NCBI GenBank assembly: GCA_963855995.1
Contig: OY979730.1
Location: forward strand, 1,426,501 to 1,490,500
Reading direction: 5' to 3'
Length of the DNA stretch: 64,000 bases
DNA from: Muricea muricata
Taxonomy: Eukaryota; Cnidaria; Anthozoa; Malacalcyonacea; Plexauridae
Both the position numbers and the translations under genes were made by a program. The notes beneath the pieces were generated by a model. It was not told where the DNA came from and did not search any database. It saw nothing but the letters and a program-made list of their open reading frames with translations. Below are positions 51,001 to 63,000 of the stretch, in pieces (positions within the stretch are counted from its first letter, which is position 1; the number at the start of each line of letters is the position of its first letter).

Positions 51001-54000
51001 AACATTTTTCCAGCGGAGCATCCTGTAAAATTTAATTGTTCGAACACAGGTAGGTTTATCGTACACGATCTGGCGGGAAATTATGAATGATATCTTGCGC
51101 AAATAGGTTACCATTTCCACGAAATTCTTCTCGAGAAACTGTTTATATGAAGTAGGGATAGGACAGGAAAGTAGAAGTGAGAGGATAGAAAAAATCATTG
51201 ATATCCAACCAGCCGTATTTCGCACATTAAAGAGTCCCTCTGGAATATTCACCACACATGCCCCAAAGTTGCTTAACTTAATTTGATCACCATCATAATT
51301 ATTATTATCATTAACAGGCGGCCCTGCCACCACAGTGTCGTGGATGTTTGATTGTGACGTTGATGGAACCATTACTGAATCAAAGTTCTCCTTTGATAAA
51401 ATCTTTCCAAGTCAAGCCAATCAAAGTTGTCAAATAACTTTGGGATTACAAAACAATATCAATTCAACGTTTGCATATGGTAGCATACAGCTGAAAGAGA
51501 GCGTTATTCTCAACAGCACGACGAACAATGGTCCTGTCAAAGAAAACCAGACCATCACATTCACAATTTCATTACAAAAACTAGGCATCCAAACTTGTTT
51601 GTGGGTTGACTTAGGAGACAATAGTTCGCTTTATCTGTTTGGAGATGCTTCTTGTCCAGGTAAAATCGATGTTTCTCGGATTAACCCATATATCCTGTCA
51701 GACCCGCCTTTCACATTCTCTCTCAGAAGTTCCAACACTCATAAGATTGTCATCGATCACGTTTATCCAGCTGTTGGTTCTTATAACGTCAAAATGAACG
51801 CGTCAAATGATGTTTCCATGGTAGCAGAAGAAATTGTCGTTGTTGTTTTGCCTTATACATGTCGTAACCCAAACGTGACAATAACAGGTTGGTGTTTTTT
51901 TTACTTGACACTTTCCGGAAAACAATAGAACGAGAATAAAATGGGTCTTCATTTTCTTGGGCGTTAGAGAAAATGATTGTGTTATTGTTAGTCTAGTTAC
52001 AGGTGTTAAAACCTTTGGTGGGGACCTCGTGCCCTATTGTTTGTTCGCCTAGTGTAGTATATGTACATGTTCTATACTAAATTTTTAGAATAAAATAAAT
52101 AAAATGAAATGATAATTGTTCTTTCATCTCATGTTTACATTTGTTTATAAATACTTTAATGAACCATCACTTCATTATTTTGGTCACTATTTTCTTCTAC
52201 AATGTTCGCCAAATAATTTCCGTCTTACTTTTTCACTTGTAAGGTTTATCTCCGCATCCAACAAACGTCTTAAATGCGACTCAAATCTACCGCTCCGTAC
52301 CCATAGCTTTAACCGCGGAAGATGAAATATTTTGCGAAAACACAGAGAAGGCAAAAACGAAATGGACTGTATTTAAACTCGATGATGATCCACGCGTTTT
52401 TACAACAGTTCCTGTTTCTAGCTTAAGAAAAACAGCGTATCGGACGGATATTTTTGGCTTGGATCTTTTACTTCCCGGGAAAGAATTACCGTATGGCTTC
52501 TACGAGATTACTGCTCGAGTGGAAATGAAAGGTTTACCTGATGTGTTTGGAACTGATTCCATTTACATCCAAGTGGTCCAGACTCCTTGGCTTAAAGCTG
52601 CCGTAGTTGGCGGGTCTTATTATAGTGCGCCGTTTGGATTGACTGTAAGTTATTCGGGGTGATAATTGTAGCAGACTTCAGGAAGGCTAGATATCCTTAA
52701 ATGCCGCCGGAAATAATTTCTCAACCTTTGGAATATTCACTGCACATTGTAAAAAATAAAAATACGTTTTGTATGATAACGTAAAATGCGGAAAACATTT
52801 TATGGGTTGATCAGCAATTTTGAATGAAATTTATTTGGTTTGATGTAAAACTGAATTTGAGAAAATTGAAAAACCTTTACCGAACTCAAAAAAATTATCA
52901 TCTAGTCGATTCAACACCTTAAAAAACTTTTCCAAATATGATATCTTTCGGAAATCAGTATACTTCAGCTTCTTTTTATGGGTACTTCTACCTTTTTTAA
53001 CGCCAGGGAGTTTTGGATTCCTCAGCGTCATCCAATCCAGATTTTCCTGGCACAGATGGGATGAGTTTTGTTTGGTACTGCAGAGATGCTGATGATAATG
53101 AATTGCCCTTCCATGTTACTCACGAACCACTTGTGTCCCCCAATCATCAGAATGCTACATTTCTTACAAATAAGGTAAGCAAGCCATCGAAGATGAGGTA
53201 AGCAGGCCACGTAAAAAATTAGCTAGTGTTTATAGACTTTTAATATTGTATAATGTAAACATTGACGCCACTGTCTGGGCCAGCGTCACAAAATGTATGT
53301 ATGTGTGTAGGTACGTATGTATGTATCGAAGCCGCCTTTTCGTAAATCCACAGGTTTTCCAGTAGGTTTAATACATTTAATTACATAACTAAATTGATTA
53401 AACACATTTGATTTGGTAAATATGTAAAATATACATTTGGTTGTTTGGGCAGACATTAAATTTAGTCCACCTAATTGGTTAGAGACATTGAGCACACCTG
53501 GTTGGTTAGTGATGCGAATGGAATATTGCTAGTGAGAAGTCCGAATCAACACGAATCAGTCCAAATAGAAAAACGAAGCTGCGCAAATTTTTCGACTTAC
53601 TATGCTGTTAAAACACTAGGCATCGGGTCAATTTTTCTTTATTGCATCTTTGTTTTAGTCTGGTTATAGATGGGACTGTGGTGCTTCATTGTATATCACG
53701 ATTTTTTTCAGTCTAGTGGATGTTTTGGAAGTGGACGGGGACGCATAAACACTGCGAATTCTACACTTCAACTGAACACGAACATGATGGTGGAGGAAAG
53801 AACGTATGTGACATTTATTTCTTACTCCCTCATTTTCAGTCGAATTTCATGTAGTAACTAAAATAGCTTTTATATTGCGGTCAACACCTGTATCGTAGAT
53901 TAAGGAAACATAGATGGGTAACTCCGGATATTTCGCATATGATTTCGCTGTCTCACGGACTACGTCGTATCCACACGCATTTCTGGCAAGTACATTTGTT

Positions 54001-57000
54001 CGAATTTCAATATAAATGTATTATAGAAGAATGGTCTCTGCCGTTTTATAAGCCACCAGGACAAAAACATAACTTCATTTGTTGCTTGAAATATACAGGG
54101 CAACTTCTTTCTATATGTTTCTGTGAACCAAGGCAATCTAATGGCAAGTTTTCTCAAAATAACCGTTTATTTGACATTTCCCTAGTATGTAATTCTTTAT
54201 AAACTCTCACATGTGTACTTGCCAGAAATGAGCGTGCGTATGACGTACCCAAGCCATCCACGTAAGACAAGAAATACCCCGAGGTGCACATCTATGTATC
54301 CTTAATCTGTGCCTGTAGTGTTCTGTTCGGTAAAAAGATCTCTTCCATGAGAATTGCAATTTTAACACTCTGGTAATTCAGGAAAATGGATATAAATTGG
54401 GGCAAGCCATATGATGTTCAGAAAATTAATTGTTTTGACACCCCTAATTTACATTAGGAACCAAGCCACGTTACGTCATTTATCAATTATTGGATGAGAT
54501 CGAGCAAAATATCGTGAGTTGTCGGTGGCGAGAAAATCAATGATTTGCCGATGCCGAAGGCGGAGGCAAATAATTGATCTGCGAGCCATCGAAAACTCAC
54601 GATATTTTGCGAAAAGCAAGTTCAATAATTGTATATCATTTTCTTACGTAGTTTATTATATGACTTTATAACTAGGAACACAGGAACGAATGCTCTGCAA
54701 AACGAGCAGCCATTGTTTTGCAAAATTGAAAGCAATGCGTATGCTCAGAGTGTTATTTGTAGCTGAACAATATTTTTAACAAATGGGAATACTCAGAGTG
54801 TTGTGTGTACACAGTTATTTTCAGGTAAATTAACCAATCAGAATTGAGAAACCAATGCTTCTAAATAGACTGCTAATGTCATTGGTTTTCAGTTATGTCA
54901 TTCTGCTCGTGGTATCCATGACTCATCCAGAATTTGGTCTACGTCAGGGTAACACAACAATATTCTTTCATGTGAGCAAAGGTGTCCCACCAACGTTCGC
55001 ACCTAGGTAACTTGATTTACAGTATATTTGATATGTTGTCATTGTTGTTTGATATTTTATCTTTGTTCACTGCTCTTGTTATTTTGAAGTATTAAAAGTA
55101 AACAATAATGCGGTGGCAATTAGTTAACAATAACTAATTCCAGCGAATCTCAAACGAGCTGAGTCCATTCGGCCACATGGACTTTGTGCTGCGTGTGCCT
55201 TACGATTGTCCCTTTAAATGACTAATAGGGCAGTTACTCTCACCTTGATCTTAATTCTCCCACATCTTGAGAGCCCTTACCGAAAGGAATCAGGCTTTGA
55301 CATCCATTTGTATCTCATTTGCCTGACTTTGCATGACTTATTAAACAATTTTACATTCTTTCATTGCACAGCTGCGTCAAAAACTGTCAGTCGAAAACGA
55401 TTGCGAATGAGAAAATTGTCTTACAATCGAACTGCGAGGCCTATTGCGCGGGCGAGTTGAAGTTCTCCTGGTCATTATATCTCTTTGACAACATCAACAC
55501 TCCTGAACCTCTGAATTTATCATCACTATACGAAATTCCTCAGCAAGAGTTCCAAAACATGGTGTACAACCCAACCAATGAGTTGTTTCTTGCAATCAAA
55601 CCTAATGTGTTACAATGTAACCAGAAGTATATTATTGCGTTTCAAACTGAAAGACCAAATGACGTATTAGGAGAACAAAGGATGACTCTGCTCGTGAATT
55701 CGCCGCCAACTGGTGGTAAGTATGCTTGCCTGAAATAGCTATCTAATCTAACCATGGCTATCTGTCATTCCATTCATTTATCTATCACGCCATTCGTCCA
55801 TTTAGTTGTTTATCCACCTAACGTTGCATTTTTTCCTCTGGCTATCCACCACTCTACCAACCGTACCAGCTGGTGTGGTGTTGTAGTTACCACGTCTGTT
55901 TTCCAAGCTGGGAGGCCAGGGTTTAAGCCATCGCTAGGTATCTTTCTACATAAGGGGCTTTTCCTCTGATTTTCCCGCTTTTTCTCGGATTTTCGCCTGG
56001 TAAGTGAATCCGCTCACCCAAGAGAACACAACAAATCAATGCAACCATCCGTCCGTTCGCCCATTCATTCATCCATTCACTCTCTATTTATCCACCATTA
56101 TTTGATTCAATTAGCTATTCGTGTCTCCATCTATTCGTCCCTTCATTCTATCAATTTGCCCATTGAATGTTCCATCCATTACTGAGCACTACTACGATGG
56201 GTACAGTTGCGCTACCAACGTCCTCTTTTCCCTTTTTACAAAGGTAATATAATTCTATTCTATTTGATTTATTTGCCTACAGGGTCTTGTAGTATCTCGC
56301 CATTATCAGGCGTTGCTCTCTCAACCAACTTTACCTTCAATTGTGAAGGATGGAACGATCCTGACTCTCCTTTAACATACGAATTCTCGTACGGAAATAA
56401 TGGAAGTGAGGCGTTGTTCTACTATCGTAAACTTGCTTCTGGCACCACCATCAGACACACTAATTGGTTATCAGCTGGAGAAGAAAGTAGCAATTATACT
56501 TACGTTGTTACAATAAAAATTAAAGATTCATTTGGATCTAGCTCAAAGGAAGAATTTTTGGTGCAGGTAAGTGAACGGTTTCTGCGATTTATAGTATTCA
56601 ATCTAAACATTAAGAATGTCATGACTTTTTTGTAGTGTTTTCGTTACTAACAATAGTAAATAGGCATACGGAGCATCTAAATTTAACCTTTTTAAATAAA
56701 AAGTCAGAGTAGGCATTTAATTTCTCAAGGTTCTTCCACTGCCGTCAAACGAACTAAATGCAACCAAGCTAAGCGAATTAGTTGCGGAGTATCTGGAAAA
56801 TGGTGACCCTGCGGCAGCTCTTGGGCTGGCTTCTAGCTTGAGCTCTTCATTGAATGCTCAAGAGTCTAGTAGTGGCAACCAGATGATTCAAGGAGAGAAG
56901 ACACCAGAGCAGGTATAGATCAACACTTTCTTTCTTGGTTGATTTTCTACCAACTTTCTCTTGACTTCATGTATAATAATCTTTAGTATTTGTTTAAATT

Positions 57001-60000
57001 CAACTTTTTTATCAATTAATTTTTACATTACTTTCAACTTTAACAGCGTTAGAGATAGACTAACAACGCAAATATTTTTGGTTATGTAATCATTTTCCAA
57101 CGGTATTTTTACACTCCTCAGATACGAGAAGAAATGCTCATCGTTTTATCTGGTGTAAAACTGCAAGGTACATCTGCTACCGTGCAGGTCAGCAGCACAT
57201 TCGCTCAAATCGTAGGACGACCAGAACAGCTTACGACAAAAGCACAGGTATTTACACGTGTTTGACTAACAGCCGAGTTGTATAAAGTCGACTGCTCTGG
57301 GTTTCAAATCGAGGGTTTATCGAATATCAAGAATCAGGAAATAATGATGTCGAGGATAAAGATGCTTTGGCATAACATTTTATGCTGTAGTTATTAATTG
57401 ATCACTATTATAATTTTATTGTCAGGATACAGCCATCGCAGTGATTGAAAAAGTCGTAAAAAGGCTACAGAACTTATCAAAAGACGACGAAAGGTTTACG
57501 AATATCAAGTCCGGAGTTACGAATGTTCTTAGAATGCTGGGTAATATGAACAGCGGAAGTTCAACTAAAGATCCCGTATCATTGCCTGAAAATAATACGG
57601 CTGTACGTGCTCTTATTTACCTTTATTCCTCCACATCTCCTTAAAATTAGCAACATGTACCATTATTTATGCATAGCTATGTTGTTCTTCAGGCTCGCGC
57701 TGAACGTATTTTTAACATTCTGGAGCAACTACAAAATATTTTGCTGGAATATTTGGTTGCCAGCGAAGGATCCAAAAGCATTACGACCGAGACTCTCTCG
57801 ATCATGGCTGAAAAAGTCGTTGCAAGTCGTATCGGAGAAAAAGAAAACAAACTAAAGAAATGTCGCTTTAAACCTCCATTCGGTGCTGCGTTTGGACTTG
57901 AAGAAAGTAAGTTGTGGCACTCTGTTAAACATTGTTTTTTTTCTATAGATAAAGGGGGAAATGTCAGACCGTTTTAGCATCTGCGAATTTTCCATGAAAC
58001 GTTAAAATAAGGTGAATGTGTGGTGTGGTCAGGTGAGGTAAAGGTGCGGTGCGGTGTGGTGCGGTGAGGTGAGGTAAATTGAATTGAAGGTGTGGTGTGG
58101 TGTGGTGTGGTGTGGTGTGGTGTGGTGTGGTGTGGTGTGGTGTGGTGTGGTGTGGTGTGGTGTGGTGTGGTGTGGTGTGGTGTGGTGTGGTGTGGTGTGG
58201 TGTGGTGTGGTGTGGTGTGGTGTGGTGTGGTGTGGTGTGGTGTGGTGTGGTGTGGTGAGGTGAGTTAAAGGTAAGATGAAGGTGATGGGAGAGTGGGGGT
58301 AAGCTTTTATGAGGTGTCGTGAGGTGGGGGTGATGTGATGTGAGGCGAGGCACAACCTGGTGTGCTGTGGAGCAACATATTAAGGGTGATGGGGTACAAC
58401 GTGGGGAAGTATATAACGGTGCGACGTGTTGAGCTGAGTTAAGGGGTATGTGGTGTTAAGGCAATCAGTAATGTGATGCGATGTGTGTGGCGTGTTTTGT
58501 TGTTGTGATGAACATTGTGCGATGTGTCTTATTTCTCATGAATCATTTTTATTGTAATTTGCAGTTCTTTCAAATCCGAATAAAACATTCCTTCAAATGC
58601 AGCCAGTTGACATCAAGGTATGGATCTCAGTTTGATCATAATAATTTACAAACAGCTTCAGTTGTAGTCATGTGTATTAAAAAGATGATTCAGTGTATCA
58701 AAATCTTAAAAACAACGTCAATGTTACTTGTGGTATTGAAGTTAAAAGCACGCGAATGAATGAGAATGTTTGATTGCTAGAACGATGAATATAGAGCTTG
58801 GACTAGACGTGAATCAACTGGTATTTCGACTCCTCGGATCGTACAGAGAGACGGTCTTGATCGAAGTCTCAGCTTTGACTTTTTGTGTGAATGTCTTTCA
58901 TCACGGGCAGATAGTGCACCAGAGACGTCCTCTAAGTTACGTTTTTGTACATCTGAATGTATCATTGTTTGTATAATTGACTCATGCGTTTCGTTTTCAG
59001 TTGGCATTATTTGACAAGAATCCATTCAGTTGGAACAACTCGAGTCAAAATGTCACCTCTAACGTGATTGACATTGTAGTCGAGTCAAAACGACTGAACA
59101 TCTCTACGTCCAACCTTACCGAAGATATTGTCGTTACTATATCTCGTGATCCATCACAGTTTAACGGAGTTGGTACCTCTTTTTACATGAAGCCAGACGA
59201 AATGAATTCCACCACTAACAAAAAGGATTACATAAAATTCCATTGCTTCACACGACGAAGTAACTACACAGGAATGAATTTCGAAATTGAACCAGAGGAC
59301 GTTGGCTTACATTTGAATGTAAGTGATCTCATGAAGCGTTAATAATTTTGAACGCCCAAATGTAGGAAGATATAATGCAGAAGTGTGATATCTAAAACAC
59401 CACACTTTTTTTCTTCCTTTTCAAGTTGGGTCCAATAAAGGTGGTGTAGAGGAAGTGAGAGGGGGGGATTTCATCGTTGTCATAATACCAAATGTTTGCC
59501 ATTACACTAATTGTAGCTCTTTCAACATAACATTTGTGCCATACGTTTGCCTAAGGTGTGAGCTACTAATGTGTTTATGGTTGCTAGCATAGATATTTCA
59601 TATACACTAAATGATGCATTCCACACTATGGGCAGGCGAAATTTGAAGCCGGATCGCAGGCGCTGGTCGTTCCCACAGAGTTGACACGGAGCATGATAAT
59701 TTGTGTATTTTGAATTGTGGAAATGGACAAAGTTGATACTAAGTCCTCTTTTATGCAGTTAAAAAGTATTTAATACAAATGCAGAAAAGTATAATGTTTT
59801 CTGCAGGATTTTTTTGATGAGTAGGAACGACCAATATTGCCGCCGTCTATTGTTATGAGGGGATACCGCTGAGATTTTTGGCTTTTTCTTCTCTTCACTT
59901 TTTATACACAAATGCGCTATCTAGTGTATATGAGATGTCTATGGTTGCTAGTCCTTTTGCTAGTGCTGTAGCTATCTACAGAAAAAATATTCACGTGCAA

Positions 60001-63000
60001 CAACGTAATTATCTTGGAGCCATTCTGAGTTCCAGAACTTCAGGAAAAACATAACCTCTATGTATAATTAATGAGCCAATAAATTATAATATATTTGTCT
60101 GTGGGGACATTTTCGTGTTATTTCGTTCTTCACGGAAGATCACTATATATTGAGAGTAGATATTCAATTGGAAAAGAGCAGTTTGAATGGATTATCCCAA
60201 TAAACAAACATGTATGACATACTAATATTTTTGATATCTTTTATATCTTGTTCCATGCGTTTATATATCAGGTATACTTGAAGAAAGGCGGCAAGCCCAA
60301 TCCAAATACAGAAGATTACGATTTCTTGTACAAGCTTCCAGACTTTATTACTTGCAAGGTCGGCAACGACACGGTTCATGTGTCGGATTCACAGTCACAT
60401 GACGCTAAAACCCTGCACATTGATCCGAAGAATTGTGCAAAAGACCCATACACGGTCTTCGTGTCAAATCTTGACTTTAACGGCCACGGGGAGTACTGTT
60501 TCGGTGAGCTTTTTTATCTCTTGAAATAAGAGACATTTTTTTTGAAATATAATAGATTTATATAGATATAGATATAATATAATGGATATAAACCTCACCC
60601 TCGGGAGGTTTGTGAAATTCCACAAACCTCCCTCGTCTTTCGGGGACATTTAATCACTAATTTCCCTCATATCATGGTATTACTTATAATAATATCCTTG
60701 AAGCCCAAGGAAAACTAGGAAATATCGTTGTAGAAGTATCATGTTTGTTCAAATTTAAAATTTTCTGTCAGAAAGCAATGATATTTCACCTAAAAATTTC
60801 CAAAACTTGTTTCAATCTATATTTTATTCTTATTTCAGGTGTTCACCATGTTGAACAATTCCACAATAAGACTTACCCGGATCCCAAGTCAACCTTCAGT
60901 TCTCGTAACCGACGCTCAGTTTCCTGTGAAGTTGGAGAAAGGCGTGTTCGACGTTCTTGTGTCATCATCCCCCCTGCCCCACCCAAACCTACTGAGCGCC
61001 CCTCCGGGATTCTTAAGATCCTAGTAGCAGACAATCTTGGTTTTGATGGCAAATATTTCTACCCCAATCAAACTCCGAACTATAATCTGACTATGTATGA
61101 ATCTAGCTGTATCTTCTGGGATGTTCTGAATGAAACGTGGAGAGGGGAGGGATGTAGAGTAAGTATGCCTGTCTGAATGTACATAGTAGCGCTTCAAAAT
61201 CCTTCTTTTCTTCTTGCTTTTTACGCAAGTTAAAGTTGCACACATCAATTAAAATTGGATACGTAGTTGAGATACGTAGTTGATAAAAGCCTGCTCGTCA
61301 AATTCTGACACAACGTTCGAGTGTTAAACTACAGCTTCTGTCGCGAAATGCCGCCCCAAAATGCGATTTTAAAATACGATTTTTTCCCCGTCCAGGTCGC
61401 TGTAGGCACAAACAGAGAACAAATCCTCTGTTACTGTAACCATTTGACGTCGTTTGGAAGTGATCTTCTCGTCGCACCAAATCCAATTGACTTTGATTCA
61501 GTTTTCAGTAATTTCGGAAGTCTTGCTGAAAATGTTGCCGTGCTAGCTTTGATATCAACCATTCTTGGAGTGTACATCATTGGAGTTATCTGGGCCAGGC
61601 GAGCTGATAAGAGAGACTTGTTAATGGTGAGTTAATGTATCAGTAGTGAAGCAAGCCCGACATTTGGTCATGAAAATGCAAATTTTTCTGTGTTTTTGAC
61701 CGTATAAGAAATTCTAATTAATCGTCTAAGAATTTCTAAAGAAATGAATAATGATAAAGTTTAAATTTGCATAGCATGACCAAGTTGTCGGGCTGGCTTC
61801 GCTTCTGTAATGTATCATGTCTTCATTGACTTTGCTTTGCCTTCCTTTTGCACAGTACCATGCTTATACTTTATCCTAACATAATTCCACTGACTGCATA
61901 CCGTAGCAAAAACAGCATAAAAGTAGGTTATTTAACAATTTGTTATTAATTTTAACAGATTGGTCCAACCATCCTTCAAGAACCAACAGGAGACTACTAC
62001 TATCTCGTCACCACCGCTACAGGCAGTCGACAAGGAGCAGGAACAACAGCTAAGGTTGTGTTTACAATGACAGGAGATAACAATCAAACCATACCAGTGT
62101 GGCTACATGACGAGGACCGACCATGTTTCCGAAGAGGACAAACCAATTCCTTTGTCATCGGATATTCTCAGAGCATCGGCGATCTAAGCTACGTTCAAGT
62201 ATGGCATAACAACGGAGGTAAAATGCATGGTCAATCCAGTGAACGTTTTATATAACTTGAACGATCACCTGTCCGATAGTTTAAAACTTGATAAATGCTG
62301 TGCCTTTCCATGTTTGTTGTATTTTTATGAGTGTCCTACGAGTGTAGATATATCTTAATTCAATTAAATTCAGTGTGATTTACTGATTTGATTTTTATTT
62401 GATTTGAAACCGCCATCTTGGCTTCACCCAAATATAAGGTTCGGCCTTTTATGCGGTGTTATCGCTCTCGTCGCTGTTATCGCTCTATACATAGATATAC
62501 TCAACTCAAAAACCTCAAGCAAATTCATCAATTTAGATTCAGCCACGGTCAATAAATAATTATCTTTTCCGCAGGTTCTTCACCCTCTTGGTATCTCAGT
62601 CGATTTACGGTAAAAGATCTTCAGACTGGTAAAACATGGAAACTCATTTGTAAGAACTGGTTAGCTGTGGAATCCAAGGATGGAAAAGTATGTCGAATAC
62701 TACCGGTAGCCAACGAAGAAGAATTGACAAATTTTAATCACGTTTTCTCCAAGAAAGCTTTAAAAGGTCTCGCAGATGGCCATATATGGTTCTCCATTGT
62801 CTCCAGACCTCCCACTAGTAATTTCACGCGCGTACAACGTCTCTCATGCGCTCTGTGTCTGCTTTGTTGTACGATGATCACGAGCGCAATGTTTTATAAC
62901 ATGGGAGGTCAAGGTCCTAGTCCTTTTGCAGTCCACATTGGGTCATTAGTTATTGATCTAAAACCGTTTGTCATTGGCTTACAGAGCAGCATCATTATTA

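Noticed and set aside
57964-58355. Minus-strand TTPHH-rich frames of 108-129 codons
   Set aside because: Artefacts of the (TGTGG)n array in intron 19.
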